Shown here piece after piece: positions 1-9,510 of a stretch of DNA of 64,000 bases (position 1 is its first letter; each line of letters begins with the position of its first letter). The notes below the pieces were generated by a model. That model was given only the letters and a program-made list of their open reading frames with translations. It was not told where the DNA came from and ran no database searches. The translations under genes were made by a program, and so were the position numbers. Origin of the DNA: Verrucomicrobiales bacterium (GTDB lineage Bacteria > Verrucomicrobiota > Verrucomicrobiia > Verrucomicrobiales > DEV007); the NCBI GenBank assembly GCA_029212615.1, contig JARGPJ010000005.1, forward strand, positions 248,001 through 312,000, given 5' to 3'.

Positions 1-19
1 CAGAGTCACTGTCACCGGA

Positions 20-49
20 AAACATAAGCTATTCTTTTGAACAGCTTAT
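20..49 (-). terminator. Probable rho-independent terminator downstream of carB
   Basis: Read on the minus strand, an 11-bp stem with one G-T wobble (ATAAGCTGTTC / GAATAGCTTAT) closes an AAAA loop and is followed by GTTTT. It lies about 80 bases past the carB stop codon. The U-tract is short, so termination strength is uncertain. No gene is visible between this hairpin and carB. Confidence 0.55.
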
Positions 50-130
50 CGTAATCCGTAAAACGCCTCCGCCAAGCGAAACTTTCGCCTTTCTCAACAG
101 ATTGCTCTGTCCCGGTGGCCTTGCCCAAGG

Positions 131-3100
131 TCAGCCGGGATGATATTCCTGCAACGCCATGACACTCATATCCGCCGACTTCATCGAACGAATCGAACGC
201 ACACAGGCATGAGCGGCTCTCAGCGTGGTGATAATCGGGACACGGTTGGCTAGCGCTCCACTCCGAATCCTTACTTCGTCACGTCTCGGGATACGCCCAC
301 TTGGTGTGTTAATCACCATGACGATTTCCCCGTTCTTAATCATGTCGAGAACATTGGGACGACCTTCCGCCAGCTTGTGCAGGCGATGCGTAGGCACTCC
401 CGCCTCGGAAAAACAGTCTGCCGTTCCCGAAGTGGAAAAGATCGTGAATCCCATGTCACTGAACTCTTTGGCAAGGGCAACGGCTTCCTCTTTATCGCGA
501 TCTTTGACGCTGATAAAGATGTTCCCTTCGAGCGGCAACTGCGATGAAGCAGCCATCTGCGCCTTCGCGTAGGCCATGCCGAGATCAGGATCAATCCCCA
601 TCACCTCGCCGGTGGACTTCATCTCAGGCCCGAGGCTGATGTCAATTCCGGGAAACTTAGCAAAAGGGAAAACCGCCTCTTTCACCGAATAGTGAACCGG
701 GAACACAGGCTCGGTGAACCCAAGATCGGCAAGTTTTTCACCCGCCATGACCTTTGCAGCCAGTTTTGCGAGTGGCACTCCAATCGCCTTCGAAACAAAA
801 GGAACTGTTCTCGAAGCCCTCGGATTAACCTCGATCACATAGAGTTCATCATCCTTGACGGCGAACTGAATATTCATGAGACCGTGCACCTTCAACTCAA
901 CGGCAAGAGCTTTCGCCGCGGTCGAAATCTGCTCACGCATCGAATCCGTGAGAGAAAATGACGGAATCACACAGGCACTATCGCCACTGTGAATCCCGGC
1001 CGCTTCAATATGCTCCATGATCGCTCCGACCACGGTGGTCTCACCGTCGGAAATACAATCGACATCCACTTCCGTTGCATCTTCAAGAAAACGATCAACA
1101 AGGACAGGACGATCCGGACTGACATCCACGGCATTCTGCATGTATTCGCGAAGCTCGTCGTCATGATAAACAATCATCATGGCCCGGCCTCCGAGAACGA
1201 AAGAAGGCCTCACCAATACCGGATATCCAATCCGACCGGCAATTTCGACCGCCTCATCAGCGGAAACAGCGGTTCCCGCCGGAGCCTGCTTCAAGTCCAG
1301 CTTATCGAGAAGCGCGGAGAAAAATTTACGGTCTTCCGCCTGTTCAATGCTCGTCGGTGAAGTACCGATAATATTACAACCGTGACGCTCCATATCAGCC
1401 GCAAGGTTGAGTGGAGTCTGGCCGCCAAACTGAACAATCGCCCCCCAGCAATCTTCCTGCTCATAGATATTGAGGACGTCCTCCAGTGTGAGCGGCTCAA
1501 AATAAAGCTTATCGCTGGTGTCGTAATCCGTCGACACTGTCTCAGGGTTACTGTTCACCATGATACTCTCGAAACCGAGCTCTTTCAGAGCAAACGCCGC
1601 GTGAACACAGCAATAGTCGAATTCAATTCCCTGGCCAATCCGGTTTGGACCGCCACCGAGAATCATGACCTTCTTCTTGTCGCTTTCACGAGCCTCATTC
1701 TCGATCCCGTACGTCGAATAGTAGTAAGGCGTGTAAGCCTCAAATTCAGCCGCGCAGGTGTCGACCAGGCGATAGGTGGGGATTACCCCCTTTTCCTTCC
1801 GTTTCGCCCGCACTTCGTCATGATCCTTCCCGGTGAGATGGGCCAATTGACGATCTGAAAAACCAAGTTTCTTTGCCCGGAGAAAATCGAGCGCATCAAG
1901 ATCAGTCCCCAGCTCTTTCTCCGAAAGAATGAGATCCTCCATGTTCTTCAGGAACCACGGATCTATCTTCGAAAGCTCGTGAATTTGCTCGAGAGTCATC
2001 CCTGCCTCAAAGGCGAGACGAACGAAGAAAATCCGCTCGGAGTTCGGCGTCGCGAGACGCTCGCGGATGTAGGAAATATCAGGCTTACCATCTTTCCCGT
2101 CACTGCCGAGCCCGCCGCGTCCGGTTTCAAGCGAACGAAGCGCCTTCTGAAGCGACTCTTTAAAGGTACGACCGATCGCCATCGCTTCACCGACGCTCTT
2201 CATTTGCGTCGTCAGCGTCGCATCAGCATCACGGAATTTTTCAAAGGTGAAACGCGGAATCTTGACGACACAATAGTCGATCGTCGGCTCAAAACTCGCC
2301 GGAGTCTCTCGAGTGATGTCATTCGGAATCTCGTCGAGGGTGTAACCGACCGCCAGCTTCGCCGCAATCTTCGCGATCGGAAAGCCCGTCGCTTTCGAAG
2401 CGAGAGCCGATGAACGGGAAACCCGTGGATTCATCTCAATCACGATCATGCGACCATTCTCGGGATTGATCGAAAACTGAATGTTCGAACCGCCGGTTTC
2501 GACGCCGATTTCGCGAATAACAGCAAAGGAGGCATCGCGCATGTGCTGATACTCACGATCTGTCAGCGTCTGAGCAGGTGCGACCGTAATCGAATCCCCT
2601 GTGTGCACACCCATTGGATCAAAATTCTCGATCGAACAGATCACGACACAGTTGTCGGCGTGGTCACGCATGACCTCCATTTCGTATTCTTTCCAGCCGA
2701 GAAGGGACTCTTCAATAAGCACCTCAGTGACCGGTGAAAGATCAAGACCACGACGAACGATGGTATCGAAGTCCTCTTTGTTATACGCAATACCACCGCC
2801 GGTGCCGCCTAGAGTATAGGCAGGCCGCACAATCAGAGGAAACGTTCCGATCTCAGCGGCAACGGCATAGCCCTCATCAATCGTGTGAGCGACACCGGAG
2901 TGAGGCATATCGAGGCCGATCTTCGTCATTGCCTCTTTAAAGAGAAGTCGGTCCTCACCTTTTTCAATCGCCTCCGCATTGGCCCCGATCATCCGGACAC
3001 CGGCCTGTTCGAGGTAACCCGAATTGAAAAGCTCCATCGAAGTGTTCAACGCCGTCTGCCCCCCCAAAGTGGGAAGGAGCGCGTCCGGCTTCTCTTTTTC

Positions 3101-3334
3101 AATGATCTTTTGAACGACTTCTGCAGTGATCGGCTCGACGTAAGTTTTATCGGCGAACTCCGGGTCCGTCATGATCGTCGCCGGGTTGGAGTTTACCAAA
3201 ACGACAGAATAGCCCTCTTCGCGAAGAGCTTTACAGGCTTGGACGCCTGAATAGTCGAACTCGCACCCTTGACCAATGACAATGGGGCCTGATCCAATCA
3301 GTAGAATTTTTTTAATCGAAGTATCTCGCGGCAT
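131..3334 (-). CDS. carB: Carbamoyl-phosphate synthase large subunit
   Basis: Makes carbamoyl phosphate from bicarbonate, ATP and glutamine-derived ammonia, for pyrimidine and arginine synthesis. The glutaminase partner CarA is not in this window. The protein shows the duplicated architecture of the family: two carboxyphosphate/ATP-grasp halves, each opening with a related motif ([17 protein letters not shown] near the N-terminus, [17 protein letters not shown] near residue 560), then a C-terminal MGS-like allosteric domain. The ORF can begin 11 codons upstream (3367), but the ATG at 3334 gives the usual [14 protein letters not shown] start and 1,067 residues, close to the normal length of about 1,070. 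A hairpin terminator follows. Identification is secure; only the start is open. Confidence 0.97.
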   Translation of the reverse strand: MPRDTSIKKILLIGSGPIVIGQGCEFDYSGVQACKALREEGYSVVLVNSNPATIMTDPEFADKTYVEPITAEVVQKIIEKEKPDALLPTLGGQTALNTSMELFNSGYLEQAGVRMIGANAEAIEKGEDRLLFKEAMTKIGLDMPHSGVAHTIDEGYAVAAEIGTFPLIVRPAYTLGGTGGGIAYNKEDFDTIVRRGLDLSPVTEVLIEESLLGWKEYEMEVMRDHADNCVVICSIENFDPMGVHTGDSITVAPAQTLTDREYQHMRDASFAVIREIGVETGGSNIQFSINPENGRMIVIEMNPRVSRSSALASKATGFPIAKIAAKLAVGYTLDEIPNDITRETPASFEPTIDYCVVKIPRFTFEKFRDADATLTTQMKSVGEAMAIGRTFKESLQKALRSLETGRGGLGSDGKDGKPDISYIRERLATPNSERIFFVRLAFEAGMTLEQIHELSKIDPWFLKNMEDLILSEKELGTDLDALDFLRAKKLGFSDRQLAHLTGKDHDEVRAKRKEKGVIPTYRLVDTCAAEFEAYTPYYYSTYGIENEARESDKKKVMILGGGPNRIGQGIEFDYCCVHAAFALKELGFESIMVNSNPETVSTDYDTSDKLYFEPLTLEDVLNIYEQEDCWGAIVQFGGQTPLNLAADMERHGCNIIGTSPTSIEQAEDRKFFSALLDKLDLKQAPAGTAVSADEAVEIAGRIGYPVLVRPSFVLGGRAMMIVYHDDELREYMQNAVDVSPDRPVLVDRFLEDATEVDVDCISDGETTVVGAIMEHIEAAGIHSGDSACVIPSFSLTDSMREQISTAAKALAVELKVHGLMNIQFAVKDDELYVIEVNPRASRTVPFVSKAIGVPLAKLAAKVMAGEKLADLGFTEPVFPVHYSVKEAVFPFAKFPGIDISLGPEMKSTGEVMGIDPDLGMAYAKAQMAASSQLPLEGNIFISVKDRDKEEAVALAKEFSDMGFTIFSTSGTADCFSEAGVPTHRLHKLAEGRPNVLDMIKNGEIVMVINTPSGRIPRRDEVRIRSGALANRVPIITTLRAAHACVRSIRSMKSADMSVMALQEYHPG

Positions 3335-3599
3335 GAGGTTCCAGCTTAAATTTCTCACCGTTTGCATGGCGACGGATACTTCGCAATGGATGAAAGCACT
3401 TTTTCCCCTCTATTTCGGATAAAAGCCACTCACTCAGCCTGTGAGACTTCTATTTGCCGGATACAAAGGCCAATCCGTGTCGAGGCAAGAGGGTCAGGTC
3501 ACTGATCCAACCCGGTTCGATCGAATCCCTTTACGTGACAGATTCCGCTTGAAATCAGAGCAGTTTCTTCCAATGATGAATTCGGTATCCTCGACACCC

Positions 3600-3983
3600 A
3601 TGAAATTTCTTTCAGCTCTTCTTGCCCTTCTTTTCATCGGCCCCGGCATCGCCTCAGCCGACCAGTATGGTGATATCGCCCCGAAATTAAAATGCCACTA
3701 CTCCCGGAAGAATCGGAGCTTTTGTAAAATCTTCCCTCAATTCTCGCTGAAGCATAACATTTGCAATCCCGCCCCGGAGATTGTCGGAAACATTGAATGG
3801 TGCCGCGAGGACATCACCGTCACTGAACGCATGGAATGCGGCAACTTTGAGACCTACGAAGCAATCTCGATCACCTATCGCCCTGTCTATTGCAACGGGG
3901 CCTGGGGGGAAAAGTTCACCAAGACATACCGTAAGGAGGCCACTCTCATCACCCCTCCTCTCGCCAAAAATTCGATCAAATAG
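3600..3983 (+). CDS. Small secreted protein with six cysteines, unknown function
   Basis: I do not recognise a family. The ORF is open from 3441, but the ATG at 3600 starts a clear signal peptide (MKFLSALLALLFIGPGIASA), giving 127 residues. Upstream ATGs at 3573 and 3576 are less likely. The mature part of about 105 residues has six cysteines (KCH, FCK, ICN, WCR, ECG, YCN), an even number that would suit disulfides in the periplasm or outside the cell. It is transcribed divergently from carB and lies 18 bases before a flavin reductase gene, with which it may share a transcript. Function is unknown. Confidence 0.6.
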   Translation: MKFLSALLALLFIGPGIASADQYGDIAPKLKCHYSRKNRSFCKIFPQFSLKHNICNPAPEIVGNIEWCREDITVTERMECGNFETYEAISITYRPVYCNGAWGEKFTKTYRKEATLITPPLAKNSIK

Positions 3984-4001
3984 GGGCTCTACCCTGAATT
4001 C

Positions 4002-4604
4002 ATGGAGTTTGATCTCACCGGCGAGCACCAGCGCTACGCCTACAAACTCCTCGCAGGACTCGTCACGCCGCGTCCAATCGCCTGGGTAACGACCCTGGAT
4101 GAAGGGGGAACTGTGAATGCCGCCCCCTTCTCCTTCTTTAACGTTTTCGGGACAAGACCACCCATTTTAGGGTTTGCCCCCGGCGATAAAGAGCCCGGCA
4201 TTCCGAAAGACACCGCACGAAACATCAGGCGAAGCGGTGAATTCGTCGTCAATCTCGTCGATGAAGCCTCCGCCGAAGCGATGAATCAATCGTCGCGGGA
4301 CCACGACTACGGCATCAGTGAAGTTGATTTACTTCAACTGGAGACTTCTCCGAGCACCAGCATTGCTCCCCCGCGCCTTACCGCAGCCCCCGTCGCGCTG
4401 GAATGCCGCGAATGGTCGACGCTCGAAATCGGACAAAACCGTCTCGTCATCGGCCTCATCGACCGTATTCACACACAGGATGGCGTTCTCGATCCCAAGA
4501 CCCTCCTCGTCAACGGGGACCAGTTTTCGCCAATCGGGCGAATGGAAGTTCCTTCCGGCTACTGTCGCACTCAGGACCGCTTTCAAATGAAGCGACCGGA
4601 TTGA
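4002..4604 (+). CDS. Flavin reductase family protein (FMN-binding split barrel)
   Basis: A 200-residue cytoplasmic protein of the flavin reductase-like domain family, which binds FMN and uses NAD(P)H to reduce flavin or another acceptor. The N-terminal segment TPRPIAWVTT followed by NAAPFSFFNVF is the typical FMN-contacting part of the split barrel, and a later stretch (ARNIRRSGEFVVNLV) also fits the family. Length is normal and no partner oxygenase domain is fused. It starts 18 bases after the small Cys-rich gene and is followed by a 134-base gap before a dynamin-like gene. The substrate cannot be told from sequence. Confidence 0.88.
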   Translation: MEFDLTGEHQRYAYKLLAGLVTPRPIAWVTTLDEGGTVNAAPFSFFNVFGTRPPILGFAPGDKEPGIPKDTARNIRRSGEFVVNLVDEASAEAMNQSSRDHDYGISEVDLLQLETSPSTSIAPPRLTAAPVALECREWSTLEIGQNRLVIGLIDRIHTQDGVLDPKTLLVNGDQFSPIGRMEVPSGYCRTQDRFQMKRPD

Positions 4605-4738
4605 AACTCAGGACTATCCGAACGGCGCCATATTTAATTTGGCAAAGTGAATTAATTCGCTTCACTTAAGTGATAGCGAACGACTAATGATCCGGAGATC
4701 ACTTTTTCAACGATCGCTGAATCTTCCTGCTTAACATC

Positions 4739-6499
4739 GTGGCTGACGCTCCTTCAGAACTACTCGGTAAAAACTACTTCCAAACACGGGAGAAGTTGAG
4801 TGATGCCATCCAGTCCCTTAACGACCTCGGGCAGGAGAGCGGAATCAATCCCGCAAGAATTGCCCTTCTCAAAAACCTTCTCGCCAATCTCGAAGACCCC
4901 TTTCTCTTCGTCGTTGTCGGTGAAGTGAACGCAGGTAAGTCGACACTCCTCAATGCCCTCTTTGGCGAGGACTTCTGCAATGCGGATGTGATTCCAACGA
5001 CGGACCGAATCGCCTTCTTCAAATATGGCGAAGAAGCACACGAATTCGAATTTTCCGATGACATCGTCGAAGTGTTCCGACCAAACCCTTTCCTAAAGGA
5101 TTTTAATCTCGTCGATACCCCCGGCACGAACTCGATCGAATCAGATCACCAGCAGATCACCGAGCAGTTTCTACCCATGGCGGACCTCGCCATCTTCGTC
5201 TTTTCAGTGACCAATCCGTGGGGAGCGAGCACCTGGGATTTTCTCGATCGCATCCATCACCAGTGGAAGAAAAAAATCATCTTTGTCCTGCAACAATGCG
5301 ATCTGCGCACGGACGAAGAAGTGAGCGCTATTCTTGAGCACCTCCAAAAGACAGCTCATCATCGTTTTGGTCAGCATTTCCCCACCTTTGCCGTTTCAGC
5401 GAAACAGGCCTATCTTGCAAAAAGCTCTGAATCAGGGAACGATGAACTCTCCGAAGACAGCCAGATAGCCGGTCTCGAACGTTACATATCCGGCGTCGTT
5501 GAGTCGTCCGAGCCGCGCCTCGTGAAACTGATTCACGCCTGGCGCGCCTCTTGTTTCGTTCTCGGTGAAATCAAAGAGACCCTCGGGGCTGCTTCAGAAA
5601 TCATCCGCGCCGACGACGAACTTCTCAGCGAACTGGAACCGGCGAGTAAAATTCAGCAGGAACGCACGCTCAAAAAATGCGAGCCTCTCTTTGAAGCCTT
5701 TGATCAGAGCTTCATGGCCGCCGGTCTGCAGGCCGAACCGCTGCTCGACTCAGAGTTCCGGATCACTTCAGCCCTGCTCCCACAACGCAAGAGCGCCGAA
5801 GAGATCGAAGGCCTCATCTTTGCCACGACCATGAAAGCCGTGCGACGCAGCGTCGGCGCCGGTTCCAACGCGGTCAGAGAAGATGTCCAGCATCTCTGGG
5901 AGCGCGTCTCCGACGAGATGCAGCAGCACTTCAATCTAGAGCTCAGTGTCGGTGAAGACGGCACCCCTGACTGGACACCGTCCTATGACCGCATCCAGGA
6001 GCGCGTCGAAGAAGCCACCGCGGAGTCGCTCCGTGAACTGAGCCTGAAAGACGAACTGGGACGCCTTTTCGCGCGTCGCAGCCGTTCAATCTGGAGCTTC
6101 ATTTTTTCATCTATTATCGCGGCCCTTGGCGGAGTAATCCTTTCCATGGTCGACCTATCCCCCTGGAACGCCCTCGCTTTCGGCCTCTCCGCCATTTTCC
6201 TCGCTCTCGGGACGATGGTTGGCGCGCAGTCCGTGAAAAGGACGAGAGCCTTCTACTCCGGAGTCATTGAACAGCACCGTGAAAAAGTTGCACAGGCCCA
6301 GCGCGATGCTTTTTCAAAAGCGACCTCTGAATTCTACGCCGATTTCGTGAATCTCTTTGAACCGCTTCGTCGCGTCTGCCGCGAACATCGGTCCAAGTAT
6401 GAACCGCAGCTCGTCGCGATTCGAAAGACTGAACAAGCCCTTGGCCAACTGGAGCAAATACTCGCCCCCGTCGAAAAAGCACTTAACTCCCGGAAATAG
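4739..6499 (+). CDS. Dynamin-like GTPase with C-terminal membrane hairpin
   Basis: A 586-residue large GTPase of the bacterial dynamin-like type. The P-loop is GEVNAGKST at residues 61-69, with a G2-like threonine in IPTTDR and the G3 motif DTPGTNS near residues 125-131. A helical middle region follows, then a hydrophobic pair of segments (about 451-495, WSFIFSSIIAALGGVILS and LAFGLSAIFLALGTMVG), and a helical tail. This is the usual arrangement for a GTPase that inserts into and remodels membranes. The start is GTG; no better ATG precedes the P-loop. The gene stands alone rather than in the tandem pair seen in some bacteria, and its last 17 bases overlap the end of gmhA on the opposite strand. 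The membrane process served is unknown. Confidence 0.85.
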   Translation: MADAPSELLGKNYFQTREKLSDAIQSLNDLGQESGINPARIALLKNLLANLEDPFLFVVVGEVNAGKSTLLNALFGEDFCNADVIPTTDRIAFFKYGEEAHEFEFSDDIVEVFRPNPFLKDFNLVDTPGTNSIESDHQQITEQFLPMADLAIFVFSVTNPWGASTWDFLDRIHHQWKKKIIFVLQQCDLRTDEEVSAILEHLQKTAHHRFGQHFPTFAVSAKQAYLAKSSESGNDELSEDSQIAGLERYISGVVESSEPRLVKLIHAWRASCFVLGEIKETLGAASEIIRADDELLSELEPASKIQQERTLKKCEPLFEAFDQSFMAAGLQAEPLLDSEFRITSALLPQRKSAEEIEGLIFATTMKAVRRSVGAGSNAVREDVQHLWERVSDEMQQHFNLELSVGEDGTPDWTPSYDRIQERVEEATAESLRELSLKDELGRLFARRSRSIWSFIFSSIIAALGGVILSMVDLSPWNALAFGLSAIFLALGTMVGAQSVKRTRAFYSGVIEQHREKVAQAQRDAFSKATSEFYADFVNLFEPLRRVCREHRSKYEPQLVAIRKTEQALGQLEQILAPVEKALNSRK

Positions 6500-7085
6500 T
6501 CGACACGGTGTCGGAAAAAGCGATCTCCGCGAGATCGCAAATGAGGTGCCCCGCAATAAGATGGCATTCCTGAACTCTTGCCGTTATCTCCGACGGCACT
6601 GCGAGGAGCAGATCTGCCAGCTCACCACAACGCCCGCCACCGGCACCCGTAAACGCGAAAGTAGTGACCCCGGAGGCCTTCGCCACCTCGAGGCCCTTCA
6701 CCACATTTGCACTTCCGCCGGAAGTGGAGATGCCCACCACGATGTCACCGGGCGAACAAAGGGCTTCCACCTGTCGGGCATAGACTGATTCAAAACCGAA
6801 ATCGTTCGCACACGCCGTCAGGACAGAGGTATCGGTGGTGAAAGCCAGTGACGGAAGCCCCTTTCGATTCCGGGTGAAACGCACCACGAACTCAGCCGCA
6901 AAATGCTGAGCATCAGCGGCACTGCCTCCATTCCCGAAAAAACAGACCTTGTTTCCAGCCTCAAGCGCTTCAACACACTTGGCTCCCATTTCCTCGATTA
7001 CACCTGAGCAGGCTTCCTCGAAAGCCATCACCGTGCTGGCGTGCCCCGCAATCGTATTTTGAATCAGTTCAGAAGAAGTAGACAT
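6483..7085 (-). CDS. gmhA: Phosphoheptose isomerase (sedoheptulose-7-phosphate isomerase)
   Basis: A 200-residue SIS-domain protein that converts sedoheptulose 7-phosphate to D-glycero-D-manno-heptose 7-phosphate, the first step to ADP-heptose for the LPS core. Family motifs are clear: GNGGSAADAQHFAAEF at residues 51-66, a phosphate-binding STSGGSANV, and the C-terminal TARVQECHLIAGHLICDL. Length matches GmhA. It lies 18 bases downstream of the heptose-phosphate kinase gene on the same strand, so the two should be co-transcribed. No GmhB phosphatase or adenylyltransferase is nearby. The 3' end overlaps the convergent dynamin-like gene by 17 bases. Confidence 0.92.
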   Translation of the reverse strand: MSTSSELIQNTIAGHASTVMAFEEACSGVIEEMGAKCVEALEAGNKVCFFGNGGSAADAQHFAAEFVVRFTRNRKGLPSLAFTTDTSVLTACANDFGFESVYARQVEALCSPGDIVVGISTSGGSANVVKGLEVAKASGVTTFAFTGAGGGRCGELADLLLAVPSEITARVQECHLIAGHLICDLAEIAFSDTVSTISGS

Positions 7086-7103
7086 GATAATAAGGTGAGT
7101 AGA

Positions 7104-8141
7104 TCAGGCGAGAGGCAATCCATCCGGATATTCCTTTCGAATGGAATCGAGAAGTTCGTCTTTTTCAATCGGACTCGTACCGAGCTTACCAACCACAATA
7201 CTACTTGCGAGATTGGCAACCCCGGCGGCATCGGTCGCGGAAAGCCCGGCACAAAGACAAAGGGTGTATAGCGCGATCGCCGTATCACCAGCCCCCGATA
7301 CATCAAAGACTTCGCGTGCCTTCGCCGGCATCAGGACCGGTTCGCCCTCTTCGGAAAAAACCAGCATCCCCTGTTCACCCAGCGTGAGGAGAACCTGATG
7401 GCAGGCCCAGCGCTTCAGCAGCTCGCGTCCCACCGAAAGTAAGGGCTCATCTGTCAAAGGATCAACGCCGCCGTCCCGATTGACATCTTCGACTCCCGCA
7501 CAGGCGAAAGCCTCCGAACGGTTTGGCTTCACCGTCGTAACCCCCCGCCACTCGATCGGATTGCCCGGCTTCGGATCAACCGTGATAATAAGGCCATGAG
7601 GTTCGGCCGCCTTTAAAAGCATCTCGACCAATTCAGCCGTGATGAGACCTTTGCCGTAGTCCTCGATGATAATTCCATCCAGCTGAGGGAGAACCGACTC
7701 CAACTTCTGCATCAGCGCAGCAACCTGGGCGGAGGAAATGGATCTCCGCTTCTCACGATCAATCCTCACGACCTGCTGCTGGCGGGCGACGACACGCGTC
7801 TTTGTGATCGTTGCCATCGATTCATCCTCCAGGCAAAGAGCAGTCCCAATCCCGCATTCCCTGAGCGTATCAGCGAGCAGCGCCCCGTTTGGGTCGGTGC
7901 CATAGAGTCCTGCCAATTCAATATGAGCGCCAAACGGAGTGATGTTTCGAGCCACATTTGCCGCCCCTCCGGGGTATCGGGACTCCCGCTGGACTTCAAC
8001 CACTGGAACAGGTGCTTCCGGCGAAATCCGGGCAACACTCCCCCAGATAAACCAGTCCAGCATGACATCTCCGATCACGAGGACCCGCTGCTCCGAAAAC
8101 TGTTCGAGCAGCGCTTCTGGACTGATGAATGAAGCTCCCAT
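7104..8141 (-). CDS. hldA: D-glycero-beta-D-manno-heptose-7-phosphate kinase (PfkB family)
   Basis: A PfkB/ribokinase-type kinase that phosphorylates heptose 7-phosphate at C1 on the way to ADP-heptose. Motifs include DVMLDWFIWG near the N-terminus, the substrate-site stretch YPGGAANVARN, and the C-terminal ATP/anion-hole motif VSGAGDTAIALYTL. The ORF track starts at a TTG (8180); I prefer the ATG at 8141 (MGASFISPEALLEQF), giving 345 residues. The adenylyltransferase half found in E. coli HldE is absent, so this is the stand-alone HldA/RfaE1 form and a separate HldC/RfaE2 must be encoded elsewhere. It is followed by gmhA, which supports the heptose assignment over other PfkB sugar kinases. 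Confidence 0.88.
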   Translation of the reverse strand: MGASFISPEALLEQFSEQRVLVIGDVMLDWFIWGSVARISPEAPVPVVEVQRESRYPGGAANVARNITPFGAHIELAGLYGTDPNGALLADTLRECGIGTALCLEDESMATITKTRVVARQQQVVRIDREKRRSISSAQVAALMQKLESVLPQLDGIIIEDYGKGLITAELVEMLLKAAEPHGLIITVDPKPGNPIEWRGVTTVKPNRSEAFACAGVEDVNRDGGVDPLTDEPLLSVGRELLKRWACHQVLLTLGEQGMLVFSEEGEPVLMPAKAREVFDVSGAGDTAIALYTLCLCAGLSATDAAGVANLASSIVVGKLGTSPIEKDELLDSIRKEYPDGLPLA

Positions 8142-8290
8142 ATTGGCCGCTAGGCTAGAGTGGACCCTCGGGGAATGCAACCAATCGCTAGTGCTCTCCT
8201 GAGGTCCCCATTACCAGAGAAAAGGCCGGAAAGTACAACTCACCGGACAACCATGTCAGTATCACTGCCGCATTTCCGGCAAACCGCTCC

Positions 8291-8734
8291 CTAACCCCGG
8301 GGAGCCCGTTCCATTATCTCCACAAGTTCCGGGTAATTACCGTTCCTCGCGGTGCTCACCGCGGTTTCCCCGTCTCGATTCGCAATCAAAGGGTTTGCCC
8401 CCCGCCCGAGAAGAAGCTTCACCGTAGAGGCATGGCCACGGGAGGCGGCGAAGAGAATCGGAGTGTTCCCTCTAGTCGTTTGAATATTGATGGCGGCTCC
8501 TGCATTCAGAAGAACCTTCACCGCGCCATCCTGACCTGAGGCAGCAGCCTTCGAAAGCGGATACCACCCCTCCGAGTCCTTTTGATCTACCGGAACCCCT
8601 GAATCAATCATTTCGACGACACGTTTCCAATCGCCTTCCCCGGAAGCTTTGGTGAGATCATCGATATCGAAAGCGCCGGCGTCGCCGATACTGATGAGTG
8701 AGAACAGGGCAGTTGCTACAAGGATGATCTTCAT
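8291..8734 (-). CDS. Secreted ankyrin-repeat protein
   Basis: A 147-residue protein with a signal peptide (MKIILVATALFSLISIGDAGA) followed by about three to four ankyrin repeats that fill the mature protein; examples are GWYPLSKAAASGQDGAVKVL, GNTPILFAASRGHASTVKLL and GETAVSTARNGNYPELVEIM. Ankyrin repeats bind other proteins, so a periplasmic adaptor role is possible, but no catalytic domain is present and the partner is unknown. It lies 77 bases downstream of the NusG-like gene on the same strand and 149 bases upstream of the kinase start, so operon membership is uncertain. Confidence 0.8.
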   Translation of the reverse strand: MKIILVATALFSLISIGDAGAFDIDDLTKASGEGDWKRVVEMIDSGVPVDQKDSEGWYPLSKAAASGQDGAVKVLLNAGAAINIQTTRGNTPILFAASRGHASTVKLLLGRGANPLIANRDGETAVSTARNGNYPELVEIMERAPRG

Positions 8735-8811
8735 AGGGGGGGAATTCGGATTTGTTGTCTTTCTTGGACGATTCTATTCTCCTCATATGAAAAAAGATTC
8801 ACAATACCGGT

Positions 8812-9372
8812 CTAAGCTCCCCTGATCTCGGTGCGAATCTCTCCCGGGCGACTCACGGACTTAACCGAAACCTCCGCTTCGCGTTCCTGTCCCAACCACT
8901 CGAGGAGTACCCGCACCCTGTCCTGACCCGCAATAATTTTAGTCACCACCGTCTTCAATCCGGTCATGGCGCCTTCAGTGAGAATCACTTCATCTCCCTC
9001 ATGAATCGTCGCTTCGATCACTCTCACCTCGTTTTCCTCTTCCGGAAACTCGGCCCTCATTTCCTCGATCTCTTCCGCAGTGATCGTCGCGTAGTGGTCT
9101 GAGAACTTGAGAACACCAAGGACTCCCGAAGCCGCATTGACGGCCCGTAGGTCTGTGACGAGGTCAAAACGGGCGAACACATAACCCGGGAAAAGAGCTT
9201 CGACGAACCAGACCTTCCCCCGCTGCGTCGACTTCTGATAACGGATCCTCGGGCAGAAAACTTCATCGAGATGAGCAAAGCCCTGCAAATGACGTGCCGC
9301 GAGGTGCTCGCTCTTCGGCTTCGTCCGGACGCAATACCATCCGGTTTCTGTTGGCTGAGAGAGTTCTGACAT
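8812..9372 (-). CDS. NusG-family specialised antiterminator (RfaH-like)
   Basis: A NusG-fold protein of 186 residues from the ATG at 9372 (MSELSQPTETGWYCVRTKPK). The ORF track extends 43 codons upstream with sequence that does not look like the family. The N-terminal NGN domain opens with the conserved WYCVRTKPKSEHLAARHLQ and contains ALFPGYVFARFD. A C-terminal KOW segment is present (HEGDEVILTEGAMTGLKTVV). The sequence and the lack of ribosomal neighbours (no secE or rplK) point to a RfaH/UpxY-type paralogue that helps RNA polymerase through long envelope or polysaccharide operons, rather than housekeeping NusG. It is divergent from an MsbA-like exporter and close to heptose genes, which suits an LPS role. 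Targets are an inference. Confidence 0.82.
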   Translation of the reverse strand: MSELSQPTETGWYCVRTKPKSEHLAARHLQGFAHLDEVFCPRIRYQKSTQRGKVWFVEALFPGYVFARFDLVTDLRAVNAASGVLGVLKFSDHYATITAEEIEEMRAEFPEEENEVRVIEATIHEGDEVILTEGAMTGLKTVVTKIIAGQDRVRVLLEWLGQEREAEVSVKSVSRPGEIRTEIRGA

Positions 9373-9410
9373 GAAGCGTCCTGAAAAGATCGGGGAGAAA
9401 AACCTAAATC

Positions 9411-9430
9411 CTTTCCCGCCACAGGGAAAG
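9411..9430 (-). promoter_or_regulatory. Hairpin in the leader of the NusG-like gene
   Basis: A perfect 7-bp inverted repeat (CTTTCCC / GGGAAAG, 6-base loop) lies about 40 bases upstream of the NusG-like start. On the minus strand it is followed by GATTTAGGTTTTTC. This could act as a leader attenuator, but the T-run is separated from the stem by several bases, so the role is speculative. Confidence 0.25.
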
Positions 9431-9510
9431 CCTGAATCACCCTCTCCGCAAGCGCCCTTGAACCCTTGCGAAACGGAAAATTCACCCTTACCAGTCCTCA
9501 CCCCTTTGCT

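Noticed and set aside
8225-8280. Inverted repeat GCCGGAAA / TTTCCGGC between the ankyrin and heptose-kinase genes
   Set aside because: The arms are 40 bases apart with no T-run, so it does not look like a terminator; likely chance.
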